From positions 2,356,001 to 2,420,000 of the forward strand of contig OY782680.1 of NCBI GenBank assembly GCA_963678085.1: DNA of 64,000 bases, written 5' to 3'. The DNA is from Aliishimia sp963678085 (GTDB lineage Bacteria; Pseudomonadota; Alphaproteobacteria; Rhodobacterales; Rhodobacteraceae). The first letter of the stretch is position 1. Each line of letters starts with the position of its first letter. Positions 16,131-24,926 of this stretch are shown here, one piece after another. Made by a program: the position numbers and the translations under genes. The notes under the pieces were generated by a model. That model was given only the letters and a program-made list of their open reading frames with translations. It was not told the DNA's origin and searched no databases.

Positions 16131-16736
16131 TTACGGGTTGAGACGGGTAATCTCCCATGGTTCGCTCGCCTCATTTCGCCGCCAACGGAATCGATCATGC
16201 AGCCGATTTGGCCCATCCACCCAAAATTCCATTTCAAGTGGAATCAGTCGAAACCCGCCCCAAAACGGGGGTCTTTGGGGGGTATCGCCATGGGTTTCTT
16301 TGACCTCCTCCAACCGCGCCTCCAATTCAGCGCGCGATGAAAGCGGCGCACTTTGATGAGAGGCCCAGGCCCCAAGCCGACTGCCCAATGCGCGCGATTG
16401 GTAATATTCATCCGCCGCCGGGCCGTCTTCTTTGCTGACAAGCCCCCTGGCGCGGATCTGACGACGCAGGCTTTTCCAATGAATCACGAAAGCCGCTTTG
16501 CCCGATGCCTCGATCTCTTGTGCCTTTGCGCTGGTATAATTGGTGTAAAAGACAAAAGCATCTGCTTCGATGTCCTTTAACAGCAGCACGCGCACATTGG
16601 GCATTCCTGACGCATCAACCGTGGCAAAGGCCGCCGCGTTTGGGTCATTGATTTCACCCGCCTCGGCCTCTTTCAGCCAAGATTTGCTCAACTCAAAGGG
16701 ATCATCCCCAGCAAAAATTCCTGATCTATCGGACAT
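16131..16736 (-). CDS. pdxH: pyridoxamine 5'-phosphate oxidase
   Basis: 201 aa FMN enzyme of vitamin B6 synthesis and salvage, oxidising PNP/PMP to pyridoxal phosphate. It has FATVDASGMPNVRVLLLK, FYTNYTSAKAQEI, the YYQSRALGSRLGAWASHQS block that binds PLP, and the C-terminal GGFRLIPLEMEFW and RLHDRFRW motifs. Length is normal. It is divergent from fabI. Confidence 0.95.
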   Translation of the reverse strand: MSDRSGIFAGDDPFELSKSWLKEAEAGEINDPNAAAFATVDASGMPNVRVLLLKDIEADAFVFYTNYTSAKAQEIEASGKAAFVIHWKSLRRQIRARGLVSKEDGPAADEYYQSRALGSRLGAWASHQSAPLSSRAELEARLEEVKETHGDTPQRPPFWGGFRLIPLEMEFWVDGPNRLHDRFRWRRNEASEPWEITRLNP

Positions 16737-16793
16737 GACCCCTCCTTATTCTCTATAACTCTATCTAGTGTGCGCGGCGCGCCGCAGCAACAG

Positions 16794-16821
16794 TTGCGTT
16801 AATACTTAAGGCAAGTATTAG
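16794..16821 (+). promoter_or_regulatory. fabI promoter with an embedded 21-bp palindrome
   Basis: TTGCGT (16794-16799) and TATTAG (16816-16821) with a 16-bp spacer form a plausible sigma-70-type promoter for fabI. TAATACTT (16800-16807) and AAGTATTA (16813-16820) are perfect inverted arms around a 5-bp centre, covering the spacer and most of the -10. That is a classic repressor position. The regulator is unknown. Confidence 0.5.
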
Positions 16822-16893
16822 GTGCCAGCACTTGATGGGCGCGCAGCTATCGCCTAAACGAGCGCTAGATGATGACAGAATTGGAGCGAAACC

Positions 16894-17700
16894 ATGTCAA
16901 GCACGTTAATGGCCGGAAAACGTGGCCTGATTATGGGATTGGCGAATGACAAATCAATCGCCTGGGGGATTGCACAAGCCCTTGCCGAGCATGGTGCAGA
17001 GCTTGCCTTCTCCTATCAGGGGGAAGCGCTCAAGAAACGCGTCGATCCTTTGGCCCAACAGCTGGGCTCTTCGATTGTGCTGCCTTGCGATGTTTCAGAC
17101 GAGGCTTCGATTGATGCGCTGTTTGACGGGCTAAAAGAGCATTGGGACAGCATTGATTTTGTGGTCCATGCCATCGGCTTTTCCGACAAGAACGAGCTGC
17201 GCGGGCGCTATGTGGATACCAGCCGCGGCAATTTCACCATGACGATGGATATTTCGGTGTTTTCCTTCACCGCTGTGATGCAGCGCGCGGAAAAGATGAT
17301 GACCCCTGGCAGCTCGGCCATCACGCTGACCTATTATGGTGCAGAGCAAGTCATGCCGCATTATAATGTCATGGGGGTTGCCAAAGCAGCGCTGGAAGCA
17401 TCGGTGAAATATCTGGCCGAAGATCTTGGCAAAGACGGCATTCGCGTGAATTCAATTTCGGCCGGGCCGATTAAGACCTTGGCCGCCTCCGGTATCGGTG
17501 ATTTCCGTTACATTATGAAATGGAACGAATATAATTCGCCCCTGCGCCGCAATGTGACCATCGAAGATGTGGGAAAATCCGCGCTTTATCTGCTGTCAGA
17601 TCTCAGCTCCGGCACCACTGGCGAGAACCTTCACGTGGATGCGGGCTATCATGTGGTGGGCATGAAGGCGGTTGATGCACCAGATATGGCGAAGGGGTAG
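16894..17700 (+). CDS. fabI: enoyl-ACP reductase FabI
   Basis: 268 aa NADH-dependent enoyl-[acyl-carrier-protein] reductase, the last step of each fatty-acid elongation round. It has GLIMGLANDKSIAWGIAQAL (nucleotide loop), the AIGFSDKNELRGRYVDTSR block, and the catalytic Tyr/Lys in YYGAEQVMPHYNVMGVAKAALE. SAGPIKTLAASGIGDFR is the FabI substrate-loop signature. gpt follows after 3 bp. A palindrome overlaps its likely promoter. Confidence 0.96.
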   Translation: MSSTLMAGKRGLIMGLANDKSIAWGIAQALAEHGAELAFSYQGEALKKRVDPLAQQLGSSIVLPCDVSDEASIDALFDGLKEHWDSIDFVVHAIGFSDKNELRGRYVDTSRGNFTMTMDISVFSFTAVMQRAEKMMTPGSSAITLTYYGAEQVMPHYNVMGVAKAALEASVKYLAEDLGKDGIRVNSISAGPIKTLAASGIGDFRYIMKWNEYNSPLRRNVTIEDVGKSALYLLSDLSSGTTGENLHVDAGYHVVGMKAVDAPDMAKG

Positions 17701-17703
17701 ACC

Positions 17704-18222
17704 ATGGCAGAACGTCTTCCGCACGAAAAAGGGTTTCATGTTTCTTGGGATCAAATGCATCGCGACGCGCGCGCGCTGGCTTGGCGGCTCGATGGAAAGG
17801 GGCCCGATGATGGGGCGTTTCGGGCTGTGGTTGCGATTACGCGGGGTGGTATGGCCCCTGCGATGATCGTGGCCCGCGAGCTGGATATTCGCACGGTCGA
17901 TACGATCTCAGTGAAATCCTATCAATCGGGCGGCGGCGCCCAGGATCAGCAGAGCGAGGCCAAAGTGCTGAAATCCCCGGACCCTGAGCTGATGGGCGAT
18001 GGCACGGGGATTCTCATCGTGGATGATCTGGTGGATTCGGGCAAAACCCTTGAGCTCGTGCGCAGTCTTTATCCCAAGGCACATTTCGCAACCGTCTATG
18101 CCAAGCCCCAGGGTGAGCACCAAGTGGACGATTTCATCACAGGCGTAAGCCAAGACACTTGGATTTTCTTTCCTTGGGACATGGCTCTGCAATATGTCGA
18201 GCCCTATCGCGGCAAGGACTAA
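17704..18222 (+). CDS. gpt: xanthine (guanine) phosphoribosyltransferase
   Basis: 172 aa purine salvage enzyme attaching ribose-5-phosphate from PRPP to xanthine or guanine. The PRPP loop is ILIVDDLVDSGKT (about 101-113), and ITRGGMAPAMIVARELDIR lies near 43-61. Length is close to E. coli Gpt plus a short N-terminal extension. The stop TAA shares four bases with the convergent ABC-F gene stop. Confidence 0.92.
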   Translation: MAERLPHEKGFHVSWDQMHRDARALAWRLDGKGPDDGAFRAVVAITRGGMAPAMIVARELDIRTVDTISVKSYQSGGGAQDQQSEAKVLKSPDPELMGDGTGILIVDDLVDSGKTLELVRSLYPKAHFATVYAKPQGEHQVDDFITGVSQDTWIFFPWDMALQYVEPYRGKD

Positions 18223-20030
18223 CCTTCCGCGAGTTCTTCCAGTTCTAACCATTCCTCCTCAGCGGCGGCTAGTTTTTCTTGCCGCTGAGCCAGGGCTTCG
18301 GTTGCTTTCTTGAACTTTACCGGCTCGCGGGTGAAAAGTTCTGGGTCGGCCATCAGCTCTTCAAGCTTGGCGATCTCGGCCATGAGCCGGTCGATTTCGC
18401 CGGGCAGCGCCTCGAGCCGGTGTTTTTGGGTAAAGCTCAGTTTCGGCTTTTGCGGCTTTGTCTCCTGCTTGACCTTTGGTTTTGAAGCCTTTGCTTTTGC
18501 GTCGTCTTTTGAATTGTCAGACAATTTTCGCTGCTGCTGATAATCGCTCCACCCGCCCGCATAGACATCGACATTCCCCCCGCCCTCAAAAGCGATCGTT
18601 GTCACGGCGATGCGATCCAGAAAATCGCGGTCATGGCTAACCAAAAGAACCGTTCCGTCATAGCTTTCCAGCAGCTCTTGCAGCAGATCGAGCGTTTCCA
18701 CGTCCAAGTCATTGGTCGGCTCATCCAGCACCAAGAGATTGCTTTCGCGCGCCATGATCCGGGCCAGCAAGAGCCGTGCCTTTTCACCGCCCGAGAGCGC
18801 ACGAACTGGGGCGCGGGCTTGGGCCTCGTCAAAGAGGAATTCTTTCAGATAGCCCACAACATGTTTGGGCGCCCCGCGCACCATGACCTGATCCGCATTG
18901 CCTTTCACCCGTAGCCCTTCGGCCCCGGTAAGGCTTTCCCAGAGGCTTATATCTGGGTCAAGCTGGGCACGGTTTTGATCGAACCAGGCAAGCTCTAGCC
19001 CGGTGCCGTGAGTGACGCTACCCGTATCAGGCGCCTCCTGCCCGATCAACATACGAATAAGCGTGGTTTTCCCCACACCGTTCGGGCCAACCAAAGCAAC
19101 CCGATCCCCGCGCATGATGCGCAGATCAAAGGGTTTCAGGATCGCCTTATCGCCATAGGTCTTGGAAATTCCTTTAGCCTCGATCACCTTGCGACCTGAT
19201 TTTTGCCCTGCCGATAGCGCCATCGCCGCCGTATCTTGGCGCTTGATCTGAGAGGCACGCTCTGCCCGCAAATCCTGCAAGGCGCGCACGCGCCCCTGGT
19301 TGCGTTTACGCCGCGCAGAGATGCCTTCAACCGCCCAACGGGCTTCGGCCTTGATTTTACGATCTAGCTTGTGGCGGGCAAGGTCTTCTTCTTCCCAGGT
19401 CTTATCGCGCCAAGCCTCGAAATCCTCAAACCCCTTATCTTGACGGCGCAAAACTCCACGATCCATCCACAGCGTTGCACGGGTGAGCGCGCGCAAAAAG
19501 GCACGGTCGTGACTGATAAGGACAAATCCCGCGCGGGTAGTTTTCAGCTCGTTTTCGAGCCAAGAGATCGCTTCGATATCTAAATGGTTGGTCGGCTCAT
19601 CCAGCAGCATCAACCCCGGCTCTTCGGCCAGCAGCTTGGCAAGCGCAGCGCGCCTCCGCTCTCCGCCCGAGGCCGTTTTCACCGGGCGATCTGGATCGAA
19701 TTTCAGACCCGTGCTGGCCCGCTCCACTCGGTAAAGCTCGCCCGGCGCAAGTTCTGACGTGGCAAAATCCCCAAGTGTTTCGAACCCATCAAGCTTGGGC
19801 TCTTGCTCCATATAGCCCACCGAGACACCAGGACCGGCCACAACCTCGCCTTTATCCGGTTCGACCTTGCCCGCGAAAACCTTCATCAGGGTGGATTTAC
19901 CCGAACCGTTGCGCCCAATCAGCGCCAAACGGTCCCCAGGCTGCACCACGGCAGAGAGGTCAGAGAACACAGGATCCCCCCCAAAGGTGAGAGAAATATT
20001 GGAGACTTGCAAAAGAGGTATACGTGCCAT
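18219..20030 (-). CDS. ABC-F family ATPase (Uup-like)
   Basis: 603 aa soluble protein with two ABC domains and no membrane segments. Walker A motifs are GRNGSGKSTLMK (about 38-49) and GPNGVGKTTLIRM (about 317-329), signatures are SGGERRRAALAKLL and SGGEKARLLLARIM, and the two DEPTNHLDIE/DEPTNDLDVE Walker B boxes are present. A lysine-rich linker and a C-terminal coiled coil (about 535-600) make it Uup-like rather than EttA-like. ABC-F proteins act on ribosomes; Uup is also linked to transposon excision and ribosome assembly. The palindrome TTGTCAGACAA at 18514 lies in the linker codons. Confidence 0.9.
   Translation of the reverse strand: MARIPLLQVSNISLTFGGDPVFSDLSAVVQPGDRLALIGRNGSGKSTLMKVFAGKVEPDKGEVVAGPGVSVGYMEQEPKLDGFETLGDFATSELAPGELYRVERASTGLKFDPDRPVKTASGGERRRAALAKLLAEEPGLMLLDEPTNHLDIEAISWLENELKTTRAGFVLISHDRAFLRALTRATLWMDRGVLRRQDKGFEDFEAWRDKTWEEEDLARHKLDRKIKAEARWAVEGISARRKRNQGRVRALQDLRAERASQIKRQDTAAMALSAGQKSGRKVIEAKGISKTYGDKAILKPFDLRIMRGDRVALVGPNGVGKTTLIRMLIGQEAPDTGSVTHGTGLELAWFDQNRAQLDPDISLWESLTGAEGLRVKGNADQVMVRGAPKHVVGYLKEFLFDEAQARAPVRALSGGEKARLLLARIMARESNLLVLDEPTNDLDVETLDLLQELLESYDGTVLLVSHDRDFLDRIAVTTIAFEGGGNVDVYAGGWSDYQQQRKLSDNSKDDAKAKASKPKVKQETKPQKPKLSFTQKHRLEALPGEIDRLMAEIAKLEELMADPELFTREPVKFKKATEALAQRQEKLAAAEEEWLELEELAEG
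18514..18524. repeat. TTGTCWGACAA palindrome inside the ABC-F gene
   Basis: Exact TTGTCAGACAA; with flanks, a 15-bp perfect palindrome AATTGTCAGACAATT (18512-18526). On the coding strand it spells Leu-Ser-Asp-Asn. See the finding on recurrence of this motif. Confidence 0.8.
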
Positions 20031-20065
20031 GGGCCGGTGCTAGCGCCCTGCCCCGCCCGCGTCAA

Positions 20066-20794
20066 TCATGCATGAACCAAGCTGCGCAAAAGCCGTTTGC
20101 GCGCCGCTGGTATCGCGCCAATCTCAACGCCCGTGAACACATGCAGAGTATTCATATGTGCATCAACCACCGCATGGTCACTGACCCATCCCCCCATCAT
20201 CAAATAGGTTTTCAGCAAGGGCGGCATGCGCAGCATCGCTTTCTTGGCATCGGGCTTACGTCTTAAACGCGCGGCAAATTGAAACACGTTGGGCGCTTTG
20301 ACCCGTGGCAGCCAGCGCTTTGGAGCCAAATGCCGCGCCTTGAGCATAGCAAAGGCATCCAGATATTCAGAGGCTTCTGTCCCGGCAAAAGAGGAGCAAC
20401 CAAAGAGCAGATCAATTTGCGCCTCATCCACATATTTTGTCATCGCAGCCCAAGCGATGCGCAAGATATCAGGATCTTTCATGTCAGGATCAATGGCAAA
20501 GCGGCCCATTTCGACCATGCGCCCCTCAAACGATTTTAGCGCAGAGAGCTCGTAATATTGCGCCGAATAGCTGCTGGAAATATTGGGCCCATCCAGGGAA
20601 AGCATCCGAAAGCAGCATACCAAGCGCGCGGTCGAAATGTCTTCGATCAACACGTGATCACATATGTCATCAAAACGGTCTTGATCACGGCCGGTCTCAA
20701 GCCCAAAGGCGCGCGTGCGCAGGTTTTGCGCGGCTTCAATTTCAGCCGCAGTTTGCGCCAAGCGCACCGCAAAATTTCCCTTGCGCATCTTCAT
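20066..20794 (-). CDS. olsB: ornithine-acyl-ACP N-acyltransferase OlsB
   Basis: 242 aa GNAT-fold acyltransferase of the OlsB type, transferring a 3-hydroxyacyl chain from ACP to ornithine in the first step of ornithine-lipid synthesis. It has RLAQTAAEIEAAQNLRTRAFG, DHVLIEDISTARLVCCFRML, EMGRFAIDPDMKDPDILRIAW and LLFGCSSFAGTEASEYLDAFAML, typical of the family. ATG 20794 has AGGTG 8 bp upstream and is preferred over GTG 20803. No olsA (the second acyltransferase) is adjacent. Confidence 0.85.
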   Translation of the reverse strand: MKMRKGNFAVRLAQTAAEIEAAQNLRTRAFGLETGRDQDRFDDICDHVLIEDISTARLVCCFRMLSLDGPNISSSYSAQYYELSALKSFEGRMVEMGRFAIDPDMKDPDILRIAWAAMTKYVDEAQIDLLFGCSSFAGTEASEYLDAFAMLKARHLAPKRWLPRVKAPNVFQFAARLRRKPDAKKAMLRMPPLLKTYLMMGGWVSDHAVVDAHMNTLHVFTGVEIGAIPAARKRLLRSLVHA

Positions 20795-20892
20795 CGCAAA
20801 CACCTAGCCCTTGCCCCAATCGCGCAAAGCTTACCTTTGCATCGCGACATTTAGGTGACAAGGCTCAAACAATTTACCTAAAAAGGGCCGGA

Positions 20893-21354
20893 TCACGCGG
20901 GGGGCGCGATACGACCGAAATTGCCAAGAAGCTGGCGGATCAAGATGCGATCGATCACACTTGATTCTGTCACGCGCCGCTCCAACGCAATCACGCGGCC
21001 ATCCTCCAGGCCAAAGCGTTCGATATTTGTGACAGTTCCGCTGGCATCAAAGCTCACAGCAAGCACTTCGCGCTCGACCACTTCGGGGGCCTTATAAGCA
21101 AAGCTGCGCATATGCGATTTCACATAGATATAATTGCCATTCGCGATAAGCCCGGCGGCAGAGGGCGCACCCAGCGTTTCCTCGACACTGGCGCGGGTAT
21201 CCACACCGACGATGATCTGGTCCAGCTCATCTTGCGTGGGCATATAGCCGTGATTGCGATATTGCGCCGAACATGCGCCGAGCACGACCATCGCGAGCGC
21301 CGCAACGCCCAACTTGAAACCGCGCTGCGCTATGGCTCTTTGAAACTGTCGCAC
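20893..21354 (-). CDS. bamE: outer-membrane assembly lipoprotein BamE (SmpA/OmlA family)
   Basis: 153 aa. Signal peptide with lipobox VVLGAC, so a lipid-anchored protein of the BAM complex that inserts outer-membrane beta-barrels. The SmpA/OmlA domain follows: YMPTQDELDQIIVGVDTRASVEETLGAPSAAG and YIYVKSHM. The start is chosen as GTG 21354 because AAGGAG lies six bases upstream; a TTG-initiated frame to 21390 is possible but less likely. It is divergent from yceD. Confidence 0.85.
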   Translation of the reverse strand: MRQFQRAIAQRGFKLGVAALAMVVLGACSAQYRNHGYMPTQDELDQIIVGVDTRASVEETLGAPSAAGLIANGNYIYVKSHMRSFAYKAPEVVEREVLAVSFDASGTVTNIERFGLEDGRVIALERRVTESSVIDRILIRQLLGNFGRIAPPA

Positions 21355-21478
21355 GCTGCTCTCCTTCACCACCGCCCACTTGAAAACCAAAGATCATGGT
21401 TCTACGTCGATTAGCAACGCAGCCCGTGCGGATCAAGCTGCTGGTATACTCTTAAAACACACGAGCCTGAAAACTACC

Positions 21479-22024
21479 ATGACTGTTTGCCCCCCGAGCC
21501 CCTTTGCCCTGCGCGTTTCCAAATTGGTTGCCGATGCGAAAACTCCCTTTGAGATTGAGGCCGATGCCGCGATTTGTAGCCAACTAAAAGAGGATCTGGA
21601 CCTGCTTGGCCTTAAAAAACTGCGCTTTAGCGGGACAATTCGTGCTGAGGGGCGGAAAGATTGGCGGCTTGAGGGTCAGCTTGGCGCGACAATCATACAG
21701 CCCTGCATCGCAACGCTAGAGCCTGTCACCACGCGGGTTGAGGTTAAGGTGATGCGCATCTTTCAAAAGGGATTCACCTATTCCGAGGAAGAAGAGAGCG
21801 AGATGACGCAAGACGATTCGCTCGAACCGCTTGGGGCTTGGATCGATCCTTTCGCGGTGATGGCTGAAGAGCTGAGCCTCGCTCTACCGCAATATCCCCG
21901 CAAAAAAGAGGCCGCCGAGGTCGCGATGAGCGTCACAGAACCGGGCAAAATCGCTATGAGTGATGAGAATGCCAAACCCTTTGCCGCCCTTGGTGCGCTA
22001 AAATCACAGCTTTCGGGCGACTGA
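21479..22024 (+). CDS. yceD: DUF177/YceD family protein
   Basis: 181 aa protein of the YceD (DUF177) family, nearly always encoded just before rpmF, as here. In bacteria it has been linked to 23S rRNA accumulation and in plants to rRNA processing. The visible core is LRFSGTIRAEGRKDWRLEGQLGATIIQPCIATLEPV, with an acidic middle (YSEEEESEMTQDD). ATG 21479 is the first reasonable start; no strong Shine-Dalgarno is seen. 189 bp separate it from rpmF. Confidence 0.88.
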   Translation: MTVCPPSPFALRVSKLVADAKTPFEIEADAAICSQLKEDLDLLGLKKLRFSGTIRAEGRKDWRLEGQLGATIIQPCIATLEPVTTRVEVKVMRIFQKGFTYSEEEESEMTQDDSLEPLGAWIDPFAVMAEELSLALPQYPRKKEAAEVAMSVTEPGKIAMSDENAKPFAALGALKSQLSGD

Positions 22025-22213
22025 GCGGCTTGCGAAAAACACTTGCAAGACCAGAAAAACTGAGTATTTTGGCGCTCCGGTCAAAATTGGGTTGGACAAA
22101 GCAGGTGCTAAAGAGTATGCGCCAGGGAATGTCTTTCGCTTTAGACCAACGCAATGTTCATGCGCGACAGCCCAGAACAAACGGGCGCGCGACACTAAGT
22201 AAGGGGCCAGTCC

Positions 22214-22420
22214 ATGGCGGTTCAACAGAATAAAGTTTCCAAATCCCGGCGCAACAACCGTCGCTCCCATCACGCGCTGGTTGCGGCAAATCCAAATGAA
22301 TGCCCAAATTGCGGCGAGCTCAAGCGCCCGCACCATATCTGCGCCGCCTGCGGTCACTATGATGACAAAGAAATCGTCGCAATGGCTGACGAGATTGATC
22401 TCGAAGACGACGCAGCCTAA
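22214..22420 (+). CDS. rpmF: 50S ribosomal protein L32
   Basis: 68 aa, start MAVQQNKVSKSRRNNRRSHH, then the zinc-type cysteine pairs CPNC (30-33) and CAAC (43-46). Typical alphaproteobacterial L32 with an acidic C-terminal tail. It lies between yceD and plsX as in many proteobacteria. Confidence 0.97.
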   Translation: MAVQQNKVSKSRRNNRRSHHALVAANPNECPNCGELKRPHHICAACGHYDDKEIVAMADEIDLEDDAA

Positions 22421-22471
22421 AAAGCCTTAATCCTTTCGACCGGTTCAGGTCCAAGCTATTTCAGGCGGCAG

Positions 22472-23563
22472 ATGACGGATATTCCAGAGCGCGCAGCAAA
22501 CCTGACCGGAAAAGTTGTGCTGTCTGTGGATGCGATGGGCGGGGACAAAGGGCCTCGCGCTATCGTTGCGGGCTGCGCAAAATCCGCGCAAAAAAACCCC
22601 GATATCGCATTCATCCTGCACGGGCCCAAAGACGAGCTGCGCGGGCTTGTTGCGCGCAAGAAACATCTGGCCAATCGTGTGATCATTCGTGATGCAAGCG
22701 ATGTGGTCACGATGGAGGACAAACCCAGCCAGGTGATGCGCTCGGGCAAGGGCACCTCCATGTGGTCTGCCATTGAATCGGTGCGAAATGGTGAGGCCGA
22801 GGTGGTTGTCTCTTGCGGCAATACCGGCGCGCTGATGGCGATTTCCATGGTGCGACTGCGCAAAATGCCGGGAGTGAACCGGCCAGCGATTGCCGTGCTT
22901 TGGCCCTCGCGCAATCCGCAAGAATTCAATGTCATGCTCGATGTGGGCGCAGATATTCGCGCCGATGCCAAAGATCTGCTGCAATATGCACGGATGGGGG
23001 CCTCTTATGCGCGCAACGGCATGGATCTTGAGCGGCCTCGAATCGGGCTTTTGAATGTAGGCACCGAAGAGCATAAAGGCCATTCCGAGCTAAAAGAGGC
23101 CCATGACCTGATGGCCGATGAAGCCGAGGATGTCGGCTATCAATTCGTCGGTTTTGTTGAGGGCGGCGATATTCCGGGCGATCGGTGCGATGTCATCGTC
23201 ACGGATGGGTTTACTGGCAATGTGGCCCTGAAAACCGGCGAAGGAACAGCCAGTCTCATTGGCGAGTTCCTCAAACAAGCTTTCCGCTACAGCCCCTTGT
23301 CACGGTTTGCCTCCTTGCTCGCGATAACCTCTTTGCGCCGCTTGAAAAAGCGGATAGACCCACGCCGGGTGAATGGAGGGGTCTTCTTGGGCTTAAATGG
23401 AACGGTGGTAAAATCACATGGCTCAGCGGATGCGACAGGCGTCTCTGCTGCGGTAAAACTGGCTTTTCAGCTGGCGCAATCAGGCTTTAAAGACAAACTG
23501 GCTGCGCGCGTCTCGCAAACAACGCGTTCAAGGGCGCTCGAAAGCGATAAGGCGGCCCAATGA
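22472..23563 (+). CDS. plsX: phosphate acyltransferase PlsX
   Basis: 363 aa enzyme making acyl-phosphate from acyl-ACP for phosphatidic acid synthesis. It has VLSVDAMGGDKGPRAIVAGC, VSCGNTGALMAISMVRLRKMPG, GLLNVGTEEHKGHSELKEA and DVIVTDGFTGNVALKTGEG, all PlsX signatures. The stop overlaps the fabH ATG (ATGA), so the two are coupled. Peripheral cytoplasmic membrane protein. Confidence 0.97.
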   Translation: MTDIPERAANLTGKVVLSVDAMGGDKGPRAIVAGCAKSAQKNPDIAFILHGPKDELRGLVARKKHLANRVIIRDASDVVTMEDKPSQVMRSGKGTSMWSAIESVRNGEAEVVVSCGNTGALMAISMVRLRKMPGVNRPAIAVLWPSRNPQEFNVMLDVGADIRADAKDLLQYARMGASYARNGMDLERPRIGLLNVGTEEHKGHSELKEAHDLMADEAEDVGYQFVGFVEGGDIPGDRCDVIVTDGFTGNVALKTGEGTASLIGEFLKQAFRYSPLSRFASLLAITSLRRLKKRIDPRRVNGGVFLGLNGTVVKSHGSADATGVSAAVKLAFQLAQSGFKDKLAARVSQTTRSRALESDKAAQ

Positions 23564-24531
23564 CGGTTCGGGCCGTAATCAGGGGCGTTGGCCATTACTT
23601 GCCCAAGCGGGTCGTGCCCAATGCAGAATTTGAAGCCACGCTTGACACAAGTGACGCCTGGATCAAAAGCCGTTCTGGGATTGAGCGGCGACATTTTGCA
23701 GGCGATGATGAAACGACTTCGAAAATGGCCGCGTATGCCGCTGAAGCTGCGCTAGAGAGTTGCGGGCTAAAAGCGTCAGATATTGATGCTATCATCCTCG
23801 CCACCTCTACCGCTGATCTCACATTCCCCTCGGCCGCCTCTATGGTGCAGGCTGAACTGGGCATGACAAGCGGTTTTGCCTTTGATGTGCAGGCGGTGTG
23901 CGCCGGGTTTATCTTTGCGCTGAGCAATGCCAACGCCCTGATCGTCTCAGGTCAAGCCCGCCGCGTTCTGGTCATCGGCGCAGAAACTTTTTCCAAAATC
24001 ATGGATTGGTCCGATAGATCCACCTGTGTGCTGTTCGGCGATGGGGCGGGTGCTGTGATCCTAGAGGCACAATCCGGCACGGGTACATCAGCGGATCGCG
24101 GCATCTTGGCGACCGATCTGAACTCTGATGGGCGCTACAAACATCTGCTTTATGTGGATGGCGGCACCTCGACCGGGACCACAGGCCATTTGCGCATGCA
24201 GGGCAATCAAGTCTTCCGCCATGCAATCGAAAAGCTGAGCGCCACCGCAAACACTGCGCTGGACAAAGCCGGGCTTACAAGCAGCGACATTGATTGGATC
24301 GTGCCCCATCAAGCCAATATCCGCATCATCCAAGGCACCGCCAAAAAGCTTGGCCTGCCCATGGAAAAGGTGGTGGTAACGGTGCAAGATCACGGCAACA
24401 CCTCGGCCGCTTCGATTCCCCTCGCCCTGTCGGTTGCCGCCTCTCGCGGAGATTTTACCCCTGGTGATCTGATCGTGACCGAAGCAATCGGTGGTGGTTT
24501 AGCCTGGGGCGCTGTAGCCTTGCGATGGTAA
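23560..24531 (+). CDS. fabH: beta-ketoacyl-ACP synthase III FabH
   Basis: 323 aa, condenses acetyl-CoA with malonyl-ACP to start fatty-acid synthesis. The catalytic triad is visible: Cys in VQAVCAGFIFAL (about 112), His in IVPHQANIRII (about 249) and Asn in DHGNTSAASIPLAL (about 279). It is coupled to plsX by a 4-bp overlap, and ihfA follows under its own promoter. Confidence 0.97.
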   Translation: MTVRAVIRGVGHYLPKRVVPNAEFEATLDTSDAWIKSRSGIERRHFAGDDETTSKMAAYAAEAALESCGLKASDIDAIILATSTADLTFPSAASMVQAELGMTSGFAFDVQAVCAGFIFALSNANALIVSGQARRVLVIGAETFSKIMDWSDRSTCVLFGDGAGAVILEAQSGTGTSADRGILATDLNSDGRYKHLLYVDGGTSTGTTGHLRMQGNQVFRHAIEKLSATANTALDKAGLTSSDIDWIVPHQANIRIIQGTAKKLGLPMEKVVVTVQDHGNTSAASIPLALSVAASRGDFTPGDLIVTEAIGGGLAWGAVALRW

Positions 24532-24566
24532 AGCGCAACTATAGCGATGAATCCTCACGCAAAGCA

Positions 24567-24596
24567 TTGACACTGTTGAACTTCGCGCTCTATCGT
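24567..24596 (+). promoter_or_regulatory. sigma-70-type promoter of ihfA
   Basis: TTGACA at 24567-24572 and TATCGT at 24591-24596, 18-bp spacer, 25 bp before the ihfA ATG. It is the best consensus -35 seen in the window and lies in the fabH-ihfA gap. Confidence 0.6.
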
Positions 24597-24620
24597 TATG
24601 CATGACTAATGGGGGATCGC

Positions 24621-24923
24621 ATGACCGAGAAAACCGTAACCCGTATGGATTTATCCGAAGCCGTGTTCCGAGAAGTGGGCCTGTCTCGCAATGAGAGCGC
24701 GCAACTGGTAGAGTCCGTGCTCAATATGATATCTGATGCGTTGGTTGCGGGGGAACAGGTGAAAATTTCCTCTTTTGGAACATTTTCCGTGCGTGATAAA
24801 TCCGCGCGTATGGGGCGCAACCCCAAGACGGGTGAAGAGGTGCCGATCAATCCGCGCCGCGTGTTGACCTTCCGCCCCTCGCACTTGATGAAAGACCGTG
24901 TCGCAGCAGGGAATAAGTCGTAA
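24621..24923 (+). CDS. ihfA: integration host factor subunit alpha
   Basis: 100 aa DNA-bending protein that pairs with IHF-beta. It has TVTRMDLSEAVFREVGLSR, VKISSFGTFSVRDK and the DNA-intercalating arm GRNPKTGEEVPINPRRVLTFRPS with the key Pro. ATG 24621 is chosen because GGGGGA sits immediately upstream; the ATG at 24609 would leave no Shine-Dalgarno. merR follows after 3 bp. Confidence 0.95.
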   Translation: MTEKTVTRMDLSEAVFREVGLSRNESAQLVESVLNMISDALVAGEQVKISSFGTFSVRDKSARMGRNPKTGEEVPINPRRVLTFRPSHLMKDRVAAGNKS

Positions 24924-24926
24924 AGC

